A stretch of DNA of 18,890 nucleotides from Ruminococcaceae bacterium UBA1425 (lineage in GTDB: Bacteria > Bacillota > Clostridia > Oscillospirales > Acutalibacteraceae): positions 31,194 to 50,083 of the forward strand of contig DCUB01000062.1 in assembly GCA_002329365.1 (NCBI GenBank), written 5' to 3'. Positions within the stretch are counted from its first letter, which is position 1; every line of letters starts with the position of its first letter. Below are positions 1-8,070 of this stretch, one piece after another. Below the pieces are notes generated by a model, which saw only the letters and a program-made list of their open reading frames with translations, was not told where the DNA came from and searched no databases. A program made the position numbers and the translations under genes.

Positions 1-1194
1 CCCTCCGGTGCATCAACCGGCATATTCGAGGCGGTTGAGCTTCGCGACGGCGACAAATCACAGTATCTCGGCCGCTCCGTAAATCAGGCTGTAAAAAACG
101 TTAACACCGAAATCGCTGCCAAGGTAACAGGCATGAATGTTTTCGACCAGGCTGCCATCGATAAAGCAATGATTGAGCTTGACGGAACACACAACAAGGC
201 GCGTCTCGGCGCCAACGCCATTCTCGGCGTGTCCCTTGCATGCGCAAAGGCGGCAGCGGCGGCAAGCGGTGTTTCGCTGTTCAAGTATCTCGGCGGCGAC
301 GGCGCGGTAACACTCCCCGTTCCCATGATGAACATCATAAACGGCGGCAAGCATGCCGACAACAGCATCAATATTCAGGAGTTTATGATTATGCCTGTCG
401 GCGCCGGCAGCTTTTCCGAAGCGCTCCGCTGGTGCACCGAGGTCTATCACAACCTTAAGGCTGTTTTAAAGGCGAAGGGCTACAGCACAGCTATAGGCGA
501 CGAAGGCGGCTTTGCCCCCGACCTGAAAAACGACGAGGAAGCTATACAGTGCATAATTTCCGCCGTTGAAAAGGCCGGCTACAAACCTTACGATGACTTT
601 ATGATTGCCCTTGACCCCGCCGCTACCGAAATGTACGACGAGGCAGCGAAAATCGGCGAGGAGGGCAAGTACTATTTCTGGAAGACAAAAAAGCTCTTTA
701 CAAAGGAAGAAATGGTCGACTTCTATGTTGACCTTGCCAACAGGTACCCGATTATTTCCCTTGAGGACGCCGTCGCGGAAGAAGACTGGGAGGCATGGAA
801 AATCCTTACGAACAAGCTTAAGTCAAAGGTTCAGCTTGTCGGCGACGACCTGTTTGTTACAAATTCGCAGCGTCTCGCAAAGGGTATCGGGCTCGGCGTT
901 GCAAACTCCATTCTCATTAAGCTAAACCAGATAGGCACGCTTACGGAAACTCTCGACGCCATCAGCACGGCGCACAAGGCAGGCTACACGACCGTCGTAT
1001 CACACAGAAGCGGCGAAACCGACGACGCCTACATTGCCGACATCTCCGTTTCGACTAACAGCGGCCAGATTAAAACGGGCGCGCCCGCCAGAATCGACAG
1101 GGTTGCAAAATACAATCAGCTTATCCGCATCGAGGAGGAGCTTGGCGAAGCCGCCAAATATCTCGGCAAAAAAGCCTTTACAAGCATAGGCTGA
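1..1194 (+). CDS. eno: Enolase (phosphopyruvate hydratase), 5'-truncated by window edge
   Basis: Enolase interconverts 2-phosphoglycerate and phosphoenolpyruvate in cytoplasmic glycolysis. The frame is open from base 1 and reads PSGASTGIFEAVELRDGD at once, the N-terminal substrate-loop motif, so only about 35-40 residues are missing upstream; the first in-frame ATG (133) is internal. Family hallmarks follow in order: GDEGGFAP (catalytic Glu, bases 502-504), ALDPAATE (Mg ligand Asp), SLEDAVAEEDWEAW (Mg ligand Glu), LVGDDLFVTN (Mg ligand Asp), ILIKLNQIGTLTE (catalytic Lys), SHRSGET (His) and GQIKTGAPAR (Lys). All expected metal and catalytic residues seen in the visible part are intact, and the C-terminus KAFTSIG* is in the usual place. 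No other glycolytic gene is adjacent in the window. Identification is certain; only the start is unseen. Confidence 0.98.
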   Translation, partial: PSGASTGIFEAVELRDGDKSQYLGRSVNQAVKNVNTEIAAKVTGMNVFDQAAIDKAMIELDGTHNKARLGANAILGVSLACAKAAAAASGVSLFKYLGGDGAVTLPVPMMNIINGGKHADNSINIQEFMIMPVGAGSFSEALRWCTEVYHNLKAVLKAKGYSTAIGDEGGFAPDLKNDEEAIQCIISAVEKAGYKPYDDFMIALDPAATEMYDEAAKIGEEGKYYFWKTKKLFTKEEMVDFYVDLANRYPIISLEDAVAEEDWEAWKILTNKLKSKVQLVGDDLFVTNSQRLAKGIGLGVANSILIKLNQIGTLTETLDAISTAHKAGYTTVVSHRSGETDDAYIADISVSTNSGQIKTGAPARIDRVAKYNQLIRIEEELGEAAKYLGKKAFTSIG

Positions 1195-1221
1195 AATATT
1201 CCGTTCTTATCTTAAATTTTC

Positions 1222-1289
1222 GTGTCCGCACGCTTCACGCCAAAGGCTTGGCGCAGGGTGCGGACACAAGCGTTATGGATTGTTTTTTT
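1222..1289 (+). terminator. Long hairpin after enolase, possible terminator
   Basis: A perfect 10-bp stem GTGTCCGCAC (1222-1231) / GTGCGGACAC (1258-1267) encloses a second stem CGCCAA (1238-1243) / TTGGCG (1248-1253) with an AGGC loop. A run of seven T (1283-1289) follows, but 15 nt after the stem. That gap is longer than in a classical intrinsic terminator. It may terminate eno transcription imperfectly, allow read-through into the esterase gene, or be a dispersed palindrome or processing site. Confidence 0.5.
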
Positions 1290-1315
1290 AGTCAATAAGA
1301 AAGGCAGGTATTTTT

Positions 1316-2113
1316 ATGACAAGCCCGCCCGTAAAAATGCAGCTCTGGGACAACACCCCGGGCATGTGCGCGGAGATACCGAAGATAACATACTATGCGT
1401 CGGCTGATAAAAAAACCGACGCCGCCGTCGTCATTTTCCCCGGCGGCGGCTACGGCGGCAGGGCAAATCACGAGGGCGAGGGCTACGCCGGATTTCTGAA
1501 CTTTGCCGGCGTCGACGCGTTTGTCGTCGATTACAGGGTAAGCCCACACCGCTTCCCGCTTGAGCTGCTCGACGCGCGCCGTTCTGTGCGCTTCGTGCGG
1601 CATAACGCGTCAAGGTTCGGCGTTAATCCCCACAAAATACTTGTTATGGGCTCGTCCGCCGGCGGACACCTCGCCGCGATGCTTTGCACATACACAGAGC
1701 CAGTCGACTTTGAGGGCGCCGACGAAACAGACTCGCAGGACTATATGCCGAACGCACAGATTCTCTGCTACCCCGTCATCTGTTCTCCTAATCCCGAGGG
1801 CGTAACGCACGTGGGCAGCTATGAAAACCTGCTCGGCAGCGAAAACATGTTCTTCGCCGACAGATTAAGCCCCGAAAAAAACGTCGGAGAAAAAACTCCG
1901 ACGGCGTTTATATGGCACACCGCGGAGGACGCCGGCGTAAACGTCATAAACAGCTACCGCTACGCCACTGCTCTCAGGGAGCACGGCATAGCGGTTGAAA
2001 TGCATATTTTCCCGTTCGGCAGACACGGGCTCGGCACGGCGCCCGATTATCCGCATGTGGCGCAGTGGACGCGGCTGCTTATAAACTGGCTGGGCGAAAT
2101 GAAGTTTATGTAA
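1316..2113 (+). CDS. Alpha/beta-hydrolase, esterase/lipase (BD-FAE / acetyl-esterase-like)
   Basis: A 265-aa serine hydrolase of the COG0657/BD-FAE type, which commonly deacylates acetylated or feruloylated sugars; the substrate here is unknown. Visible features are the oxyanion-hole motif VIFPGGGYGG (residues 39-48), the nucleophile elbow G-S-S-A-G with Ser114, a candidate acid Asp205 in HTAEDAG, and the catalytic His237 in FGRHGLG. There is no signal peptide, so it probably acts in the cytoplasm on imported sugars. The ATG is preceded by AAGGCAGG (1301-1308) at good spacing. It lies 121 bp downstream of eno on the same strand and is convergent with the U32 gene (64-bp gap). The hydrolase fold and triad are clear; the exact substrate is inference. 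Confidence 0.88.
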   Translation: MTSPPVKMQLWDNTPGMCAEIPKITYYASADKKTDAAVVIFPGGGYGGRANHEGEGYAGFLNFAGVDAFVVDYRVSPHRFPLELLDARRSVRFVRHNASRFGVNPHKILVMGSSAGGHLAAMLCTYTEPVDFEGADETDSQDYMPNAQILCYPVICSPNPEGVTHVGSYENLLGSENMFFADRLSPEKNVGEKTPTAFIWHTAEDAGVNVINSYRYATALREHGIAVEMHIFPFGRHGLGTAPDYPHVAQWTRLLINWLGEMKFM

Positions 2114-2177
2114 TATCTACTTCGCGGCATACGCCGCCGTTCCCCGATGCACCTTAAGGGCTTTTTGACATTGTTCT

Positions 2178-4208
2178 TTAATCCGTTCCCCTGTAAAACA
2201 GCCCGCGCGTAAACCCGCCCTTCGGCGGCAGACCGTGTCTGTATGAATTCAATACGCTTTCCGCCCCGGACTTTTCCTCTGTTGTGAAATTCAGCAGAAG
2301 AAAGTCCGCGTTTTTTATGTCGCCGAGCCTGTCCGCCATATATACAGGGCAAGAATTTAGCACCTGCGCGCAGCCGTTTACACATTCAATCGGGAAAACG
2401 ATATTTTTCCTGTCGGTTATCGTGCCGCTCTTACGGCAGACGGCGCAGCTTTTGCCGTTTGACGACGGACAGTTTCTTGTTAGCATGAGCGGCACACGCC
2501 CGTAGGCAAAAACGCCGCGCGGTATTTTGCCGCCTATACGGGCGGCTTCGACCGCCGTTAGCTCCGTCGACAAAAGGACTTCGGACGCCCCCAGACGCTC
2601 CGCTTCCGAAACGGCGCGGGAGTTATAGATATTGCTTCCGAAGCCTGATATAAACTCAAGCCCCGCCTTTTTTGTAAGCGCCGCTCCGTCGAGAGTGCCG
2701 CAGACGGCTTCTTTAATTCCCGCGTTTTTCAGCTCCGTGAGCTTGTTTAATACAGCTTCGGAACCGCCGAATATGCCGCGCGGCAGCTCCGGCACTGCGT
2801 TGTATTTTACAAAATCCTCCGTTTTGCAGCTTAGCGGGAGCATAATCTTTTTTACGCCGTCAAGGTTTTCGGGGATTTTGTCGGCGGAGGGAAAACGGGC
2901 GTAAAAAACGCGCTCCCCCGCTGTGTGAGCAGGTATGGCTTCGCTATTATAATTAAAACTTCGCGCGGGCGGCGCGGCGAGCATTTTTAAAAGCCCGTCA
3001 AGAGATGTTCTGCGAAGGCGGTTTATCTCCGAAATCGGAACATAAAGCTCATCGTCAAGCATGACGTCAATCTTTGCGGCGTAAAAGCACGTTCCGCCGC
3101 ACTTTGAAAGCTGCGCCGACGCGTCCTCTGCCGTCAGTCCGCGCTGTTCGGCGGGAGACGGGACACACTCGGAACAAGCTTCAAAGCTTTTGCCGCGGGC
3201 GGTCGCTGTAAGCTTCAGGGGACTTCCCTTTTTACACTCGAACGTAAATTTTACAGCCACTGTCTGCGGCTCCTTCTCATAGAGCTTCGAAAGCCCCGAC
3301 AATACGGGCGCGGCTGCGGCGACGTCCTCGCGGCGGCGCGTTCCGAACATCGTTTTTCCTCTTTTGCCCGTGTAATATCCGTCGGTGAAGCCCGTGCGCG
3401 AAAACACGCTTTTAAGAGCCGCTTCGATGTCCGCCGATACCTCGCCGTCAAGCGCCATCCGGCATGCGGTTACGGCGGCGGCGACGTATTCGGGGCGCTT
3501 CATTCGCCCCTCTATCTTGAAAGAGGTCACTCCCATAGCCGCAAGCTCGGGAAGATGACGTAAAAGCGACAAATCCTTAAGGCTGAGGTCGTGCCCCGTT
3601 CCGTTTTCGGCCGCGAACGGAAGCCTGCACGGCTGGGCGCAAAGCCCCCTGTTGCCGCTTCGCGAGCCGAGCGACGCGCTCATATAGCACTGCCCCGACA
3701 CGCTCATGCACAACGCTCCGTGGACGAAAACCTCTGTTTCGAGAGAGGTTGACTTTATTATATCCGCAAGCTCGTCCTTTGAAAGCTCCCTCGGCAAAAC
3801 TGCGCGGCAAAAGCCCGTTTCGCGCAATAATTCAAACCCCGACGGAGTCTGGACAGACATCTGCGTCGAGGCGTGCATGGGCAGGTCGCAGCATTCGCGG
3901 ACAATCCCTGAAAGCCCCAAGTCCTGTAAAATAAGCGCGTCGGCGCCAAAGGCGCAGGCACGCTTAACAGCCGATACGGCTTCTTCGGTTTCGTTGTCGG
4001 ATATGAGTGTGTTAAGGGTAACGTAAAGCTTAACTCCCCTTGCGCGGCAGTATTCCGCCGCCGCGAAAAGCTCTCCGTCGCTGAAATTGCCGGCTCCCCT
4101 GCGCGCGTTTAACGTCTTGCCGCCGAGATAAACGGCGTCGGCCCCGCAGCGTACCGCGGCAACGAGCGCGTCTAAGCTCCCCGCGGGGGCAAGTATTTCG
4201 GGACGCAC
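2178..4208 (-). CDS. U32-family protein (long form with DUF3656; RlhA/TrhP-like)
   Basis: A 676-aa protein. Residues 3-200 carry the U32 N-terminal TIM-barrel-like region (EILAPAGSLDALVAAVRCGADAVYLG in part) and the U32 signature around 159-177 (EVFVHGALCMSVSGQCYMS). Four cysteines (167, 174, 190, 194) sit where U32 relatives such as UbiU/UbiV bind an iron-sulfur cluster; cluster binding here is inference. A middle segment resembles DUF3656, and the C-terminal part has another Cys group, TRNCPSSNGKSCAVC. Long U32 proteins include RlhA and TrhP, which hydroxylate rRNA or tRNA uridine/cytidine, so an RNA-hydroxylation role is as likely as the historical label 'collagenase/peptidase'. The start is GTG at 4208-4206, 2 nt after the zapA stop, which implies translational coupling. 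No strong SD of its own is visible (AAAGAAAT overlaps the zapA end). Confidence 0.92.
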   Translation of the reverse strand: MRPEILAPAGSLDALVAAVRCGADAVYLGGKTLNARRGAGNFSDGELFAAAEYCRARGVKLYVTLNTLISDNETEEAVSAVKRACAFGADALILQDLGLSGIVRECCDLPMHASTQMSVQTPSGFELLRETGFCRAVLPRELSKDELADIIKSTSLETEVFVHGALCMSVSGQCYMSASLGSRSGNRGLCAQPCRLPFAAENGTGHDLSLKDLSLLRHLPELAAMGVTSFKIEGRMKRPEYVAAAVTACRMALDGEVSADIEAALKSVFSRTGFTDGYYTGKRGKTMFGTRRREDVAAAAPVLSGLSKLYEKEPQTVAVKFTFECKKGSPLKLTATARGKSFEACSECVPSPAEQRGLTAEDASAQLSKCGGTCFYAAKIDVMLDDELYVPISEINRLRRTSLDGLLKMLAAPPARSFNYNSEAIPAHTAGERVFYARFPSADKIPENLDGVKKIMLPLSCKTEDFVKYNAVPELPRGIFGGSEAVLNKLTELKNAGIKEAVCGTLDGAALTKKAGLEFISGFGSNIYNSRAVSEAERLGASEVLLSTELTAVEAARIGGKIPRGVFAYGRVPLMLTRNCPSSNGKSCAVCRKSGTITDRKNIVFPIECVNGCAQVLNSCPVYMADRLGDIKNADFLLLNFTTEEKSGAESVLNSYRHGLPPKGGFTRGLFYRGTD

Positions 4209-4210
4209 CG

Positions 4211-4552
4211 TTATTTCTTTGCGCGAAGAGCGGCAAGCTCCTTTCCGAGCCGCTCCACCTCGCGCTTTGTAATCTCGGAATCGGTTCTTGCCCTTGCCGC
4301 GTCCTCAAGGTAATCCTGTATCTGGGAGCGGAGGTTCTCGGCGCTTGTGTCGGCCTTTTTGAAGGCGTCGGCGTATTCAAGGGCGCAGAGTATCGCCGCC
4401 TGCGTTACGGACAGACGGCTGTTGCTTTCGAGAAGCCCCTTCATCTTCGCGTCCAGCTCCTCGCCGAGAGCGGCAACATATTCGGGGTCGTCCTCGCTGC
4501 TTATTATATATTCCGAACCGCAGATTCTAAGCTTTATCTTGTTCTTTTCCAT
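4211..4552 (-). CDS. zapA: Cell division protein ZapA
   Basis: A 113-aa small protein beginning MEKNKIKLRICGSEYIISSEDD. It fits ZapA: an N-terminal globular domain with the 'G-x-x-Y-x-I/L-x-s-x-d-d' pattern, then DPEYVAALGEELDAKM, a hydrophobic helix (SVTQAAILCALEYADAFKKA) and a long C-terminal coiled coil rich in E/R/K. ZapA tetramers bind FtsZ and bundle protofilaments at midcell. I chose ATG 4552 over the in-frame GTG at 4561 because the SD-like GAAAGG (4568-4563) is 10 nt from the ATG but only 1 nt from the GTG. The stop is 2 nt before the GTG of the U32 gene, so the two form one transcription unit. Upstream are two overlapping SigA-type promoters. Confidence 0.9.
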   Translation of the reverse strand: MEKNKIKLRICGSEYIISSEDDPEYVAALGEELDAKMKGLLESNSRLSVTQAAILCALEYADAFKKADTSAENLRSQIQDYLEDAARARTDSEITKREVERLGKELAALRAKK

Positions 4553-4562
4553 ACCGTTCACG

Positions 4563-4568
4563 CCTTTC
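4563..4568 (-). promoter_or_regulatory. RBS deciding the zapA start
   Basis: GAAAGG on the minus strand lies 10 nt upstream of ATG 4552 and only 1 nt upstream of the alternative GTG 4561, which supports the shorter 113-aa ZapA. Confidence 0.55.
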
Positions 4569-4585
4569 AGGAATTATCCGCTTAT

Positions 4586-4634
4586 ATTATACATCTCTAA
4601 ATTATATTTTACAATATCCGTAAGAAAGAATCAA
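4586..4634 (-). promoter_or_regulatory. Two overlapping SigA-type promoters for zapA-U32
   Basis: On the minus strand, P1 is TTGTAA (4614-4609), a 17-bp spacer and TATAAT (4591-4586). P2 is TTGATT (4634-4629), a 17-bp spacer and TAAAAT (4611-4606); its -10 overlaps the P1 -35. Both point at zapA. The region 4562-4676 is AT-rich and has no other gene; no convincing terminator for the GH106-like gene was seen in it. Confidence 0.6.
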
Positions 4635-4676
4635 CAGATAAACCGAAAAAAGTAATTTTCTAACAACTAAAATTTA

Positions 4677-7025
4677 TTATTTATACAACCTTATTTTCAC
4701 ATGTCCGTATATGCCACCCTTTACGGAGTCGCGCTCGAACCCCGCCGTTCTTTCGTTGTAAGGGCCTATGTCGCGCTGTTCAAGCCCCTCGCGCCAGATG
4801 TTTTTTACATACTGGTTTGCCAGCGTGTTCGTAACGCGCAGACAAAGCTCGTTTTCGCCCTCCCGCACCTCGCTTGTTTGGAACAGATACGGCTTTGCGG
4901 TGCGTGTGCCTATGCTTTTTCCGTTGAGCATGACCTCGCACACGCAAAACACGTCACCGCAGAAAATCTCCGCCCTTGCAGTTCCCTTTGGAGCCGTGAA
5001 ACGCATAGTGTAATCGGCCGTGCCCGAAAAGTCGTCGCCGAGTATCGAAAGCCAGCCGTCGACGCCCGCCCTTTGCGGCTCCTGTTTTAAGCTTACGTTG
5101 TGAAAGCCGTCGGGCAGAACAACCGTTTTCCGCACGGGGCTGATTAAAAATTCGTTGATTACTTTTTCTTCTATCAGTACCGCCGTTTTTTGCTGCGCAG
5201 GATACAGCTCTTTGTCCGTAAAAATGAATCCGCGGCTCTCGCCGCTTTCGAGCGTTACAGGCTCTCCGACGTGCGGCGTTAATTCCCCGCTTTCAAAGTC
5301 GAACATGAGGCAAAAGCCCGTGTCGGGAAAGCCAAGCCTTGCCGTCACCCTTTCAAGCCCCTCGTTGAAAATGAAATAAAGCCTTTCGCCGCCTTGGGCT
5401 ATTTGCTTTGCCGCCCTTATACTTTTGCAGTCTGTTTTAACTACGGGAAACCTGCCCTCAAGCCCGCCGCCCGAATAATATGTCAGCACCGCTTTGCTTT
5501 TTTCAAGCGCAATGCGCGTTTTCTCCGGCATATAAACGCACTCTGGAATTACGATTTCGTTGAAAGCGCCGAACCTTTCGGCAACGTCGTCGTCAATTAT
5601 TTCAAAGTCGCATTGGCTCGTTTCAAGCCGCCGTCCCGCCTCTGTAAAAAGCCTCGCCGCCCTTTCGGCGTCGGGCCCTCCCGCCCAGATATCGCAAAAG
5701 GGATAATAAAGCGCCGTTTTTCTCTCGGGCTTTCCCTCGCTCAGAAAAGCGCAGACGCGCGAAACGGCGGTGTTGTGGACGTCAAGCCCGACGCAGGCGG
5801 GCGAGCCGGGCTGAAAATCGGGACGCTCGTGGTGCACGGGCGTTCCGTTTTTATAGAAGCTTATCAGCATGTAATTGAAAATATTGATGCCGCGCACTGC
5901 CTGAAAGCCGACGACATACCGCATCTCGGACATAGTCAGTCCCGCTCCGTAGACAGCAAAGGATTCCGACATGGCAAGTAATCCGCCGTTTTGCGCCGCG
6001 GCGGAGGAGGCAAAGCGCGGGAAAAACATGTTGTCCGCTTCATTAGACGGAAATATCTGTCGCCATATAGTGTCAACGCCCGGCACGTCCATTACGCGCA
6101 GGCTACGCATAAGGTGTCCGCCGTGATTGTTTACGGCGGCGGGTTCGTCCTCGTTGCTCATGTGGCCGCCGAGCAGCATGCCGTGTCCGGCGCACCATTT
6201 TCTGAGGCTGCCGTTAAACGTTTCTGCAAACCGTCTGCCCAGCGCGTCATAATAACGGATACGCCCGAGCTTTCCCGCTTTGCCCATGCACTCGGAGTCG
6301 AAAAGGGCGGGCAGAATGTCCGAAAATCCGCCTGTGTCCGCGTCAAACCACGGAACCCTGCCCGACGGCTTCGGCTCGTCAGTAAAGAAAATCGGAATAT
6401 AGCTTCCGACAAGACCGCCCAAGTGCTTTGCGTGTCTTTCGTGCGTCAGCTCGATAAATCTGCCGACGGCGGCGGGGCTTAATCTGTCGGGCGCGCCTGT
6501 AACCGACACGCGGTATTCCGTCAGCTTCTCCTCTTTTTCTGCCGTATAGGGAATCAAAAGCCGCTTTGTACCCCTGAACAGCGCCACGGTACATTCGTCG
6601 CCCTCAAAGGCTTCGCCGCTTTTCAGGACTATATCGTTTTGCACAAGCTCCCTCTGGCGCAGCTCGGGATGGCCCGATACCACCTGCCCGCACGCGCTGC
6701 CCGACGGCCATCCGCCCTCGTCGTAAAGCCACATCACCATGCCCTTTTTCCTTGCGTGTTCGGCGGCGGCGCGCACAAGTTTAAGATACCTGTCGCTTAA
6801 GTATTCGGGCTCTAAAAAGGTGCGCATTGTGGCCGGACGAAACGCCTCCGGCTCGGGAATTATGTAAAAGCCGCGTATTCCGCAGCCGTAAAAGGCGTCG
6901 ATATCCTCGCATATACGCTTTTCGGTAAGCTTCCCGTCCCACTTCCATGAATATACGGGGTAACATGTAGAGGGCGGATTTTTTATTCTGTCAAACAGTG
7001 AATGTATTTTGTTATTGTTGTTCAT
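4677..7025 (-). CDS. GH106-like glycoside hydrolase (alpha-L-rhamnosidase-related)
   Basis: A 782-aa protein from ATG 7025. The N-terminal part resembles the GH106/alpha-L-rhamnosidase-type TIM barrel: YSWKWDGKLT near residues 25-34, a 'GIRGFYIIPEPE' strand, then YLKLVRAAAEHARKKGM and the characteristic LYDEGGWPSGSACG (about 100-113). FFTDEP (213-218) supplies a candidate carboxylate pair. The last ~150 residues form a beta-sandwich of the GH2/CBM type (YTMRFTAP... EVMLNGKSIGTRT... NELCLRVTNTLANQY), as is usual for this group. There is no signal peptide, so it is probably cytoplasmic and acts on imported oligosaccharides. The start was chosen because it is 10 nt after the GH16 stop with AAGAAG at 6-nt spacing; the longer frame from 7073 would overlap GH16. 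Family membership is likely but remote; the sugar specificity cannot be read from sequence. Confidence 0.78.
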   Translation of the reverse strand: MNNNNKIHSLFDRIKNPPSTCYPVYSWKWDGKLTEKRICEDIDAFYGCGIRGFYIIPEPEAFRPATMRTFLEPEYLSDRYLKLVRAAAEHARKKGMVMWLYDEGGWPSGSACGQVVSGHPELRQRELVQNDIVLKSGEAFEGDECTVALFRGTKRLLIPYTAEKEEKLTEYRVSVTGAPDRLSPAAVGRFIELTHERHAKHLGGLVGSYIPIFFTDEPKPSGRVPWFDADTGGFSDILPALFDSECMGKAGKLGRIRYYDALGRRFAETFNGSLRKWCAGHGMLLGGHMSNEDEPAAVNNHGGHLMRSLRVMDVPGVDTIWRQIFPSNEADNMFFPRFASSAAAQNGGLLAMSESFAVYGAGLTMSEMRYVVGFQAVRGINIFNYMLISFYKNGTPVHHERPDFQPGSPACVGLDVHNTAVSRVCAFLSEGKPERKTALYYPFCDIWAGGPDAERAARLFTEAGRRLETSQCDFEIIDDDVAERFGAFNEIVIPECVYMPEKTRIALEKSKAVLTYYSGGGLEGRFPVVKTDCKSIRAAKQIAQGGERLYFIFNEGLERVTARLGFPDTGFCLMFDFESGELTPHVGEPVTLESGESRGFIFTDKELYPAQQKTAVLIEEKVINEFLISPVRKTVVLPDGFHNVSLKQEPQRAGVDGWLSILGDDFSGTADYTMRFTAPKGTARAEIFCGDVFCVCEVMLNGKSIGTRTAKPYLFQTSEVREGENELCLRVTNTLANQYVKNIWREGLEQRDIGPYNERTAGFERDSVKGGIYGHVKIRLYK

Positions 7026-7031
7026 ATAAGG

Positions 7032-7037
7032 CTTCTT
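7032..7037 (-). promoter_or_regulatory. RBS of the GH106-like gene, overlapping the GH16 stop
   Basis: AAGAAG on the minus strand is 6 nt upstream of ATG 7025 and overlaps the GH16 stop codon (7038-7036). It supports the start at 7025 and translational coupling of the two glycosidases. Confidence 0.5.
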
Positions 7038-7941
7038 ATGTGAGCGGCGCGTCCTGCTGATACACACGGACATAGTCGATGTAATATTCTACGGTAAGGT
7101 CAGTGTCGGACGGCGCGACGGAGGGGTGCTCGAGCGATATGATGACATATTCCTCAAACTGCGAAACTCCCCAAGAAATGCGCCCCGATTCAACGCCGTT
7201 TACATAGAAAATATATTCGTCGGGTGTCCACTTCAGGCCGTAGGTGTTGTACTCGTTGTATATGTCATTTACCTTATACCTGCCCACAATGCGGGAGGTA
7301 AGACCGTCGCCGTAGCCGCCAACATGTACCGTGGAATAGACGTGGCTTTTTTTCGGATTGCCGGGCGATTCGAAAATATCGATTTCGGCGCCGCCCCTTC
7401 CGCCGTCGGACATCTCGGCGCTTGCCATTCCGCGCGAATTAAGCCAGAAGGCGCTCCAGAAGCCGCCGCCTCCGCCAATTTTGCAGCGGATTTCGAAATA
7501 GCCGTATTTGTACTCGGCTATGGTGCGTATCATCGCGGAATACCAGCCCTCGCCGTAGACACCGTCTTTGTACTCTGCCTTCATAACAAGGTTGCCGTTT
7601 TCAAGCCTGTTCTGCCCCTTCCAGTTAAAGCCGCAGCGGCGGGGACCGTTTGAGCGGTACTGCCAGATTTCGGTGTTAAGGCTGTCGCCGTTGAAATCGT
7701 CGTTCAGCACAAGCGAATAGCCCGTAAGGTCAAGTAGTTCGCCGCCCGGCGTTACGGGCAGGTCGAACAGCACGCAGCCCAGACACTCGGCCATGATTAC
7801 AAGGGACGCTATAAACTTTTTGAAGGAGGAAGCCGAGCCGCCGCCGAAGAAGCCCTTCAGGACGGAGAAGAATTTCCTGATTGCCGCTTCCTGACGATAG
7901 GCAAAATCCTTGCCGAGCTTTTCAAAAATCTTATCAAGCAT
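7036..7941 (-). CDS. GH16 family beta-glucanase/laminarinase-like enzyme
   Basis: A 301-aa protein whose residues ~75-297 form a GH16 jelly roll: YSLVLNDDFNGDSLNTEIW at the start, NRLENGNLVMKA, YGYFEIRCKI, GGFWSAFWL, the catalytic GGAEIDIFESPG (nucleophile Glu186, Asp188, acid/base Glu191), YSTVHVGG, YNTYGLKWTPDEYIFYVNG and the terminal VEYYIDYVRVYQ. The E-x-D-x-x-E spacing is the laminarinase/licheninase/agarase-like form, not the xyloglucan-transglycosylase form. The N-terminal ~65 residues are odd: an amphipathic charged stretch (1-42) and then a short hydrophobic segment (43-59) containing a Glu. This is not a clean signal peptide or lipobox, so secretion or membrane anchoring is uncertain. 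ATG 7941 has AAGGCGG about 7-10 nt upstream. First gene of an operon with the GH106-like enzyme. Confidence 0.93.
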   Translation of the reverse strand: MLDKIFEKLGKDFAYRQEAAIRKFFSVLKGFFGGGSASSFKKFIASLVIMAECLGCVLFDLPVTPGGELLDLTGYSLVLNDDFNGDSLNTEIWQYRSNGPRRCGFNWKGQNRLENGNLVMKAEYKDGVYGEGWYSAMIRTIAEYKYGYFEIRCKIGGGGGFWSAFWLNSRGMASAEMSDGGRGGAEIDIFESPGNPKKSHVYSTVHVGGYGDGLTSRIVGRYKVNDIYNEYNTYGLKWTPDEYIFYVNGVESGRISWGVSQFEEYVIISLEHPSVAPSDTDLTVEYYIDYVRVYQQDAPLT

Positions 7942-8007
7942 AATATTGCCGCCTTTTCAAAAGTATTGTTAAGCCGCCGCAGGACGCGGTTTGCTCCTGA
8001 CAAAATT

Positions 8008-8036
8008 ATTCTACCAGATTATAACGCGTATGTAAA
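8008..8036 (-). promoter_or_regulatory. SigA-type promoter of the GH16/GH106-like operon
   Basis: On the minus strand TTTACA (8036-8031), a 17-bp spacer and TAGAAT (8013-8008) point toward GH16, giving a leader of about 60 nt. A second -10-like TATAAT (8023-8018) lies within it but has no good -35. Confidence 0.55.
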
Positions 8037-8070
8037 GGAGAGAAAAAACCTGTTGAGAGTAAGAAAACCT

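Noticed and set aside
2124..2137. GCGGC/GCCGC hairpin in the esterase-U32 convergent gap as a terminator
   Set aside because: Only a 5-bp stem with no T-run on either strand; too weak to call.
5394..5981. 195-codon open frame on the plus strand opposite the GH106-like gene
   Set aside because: Antisense shadow of a well-supported coding region; no SD and low-complexity composition.
7026..7073. Upstream extension of the GH106-like protein to a start at 7073
   Set aside because: It would overlap the end of GH16 by 38 bp, and the added residues are basic with no family similarity; ATG 7025 has a suitably spaced SD.
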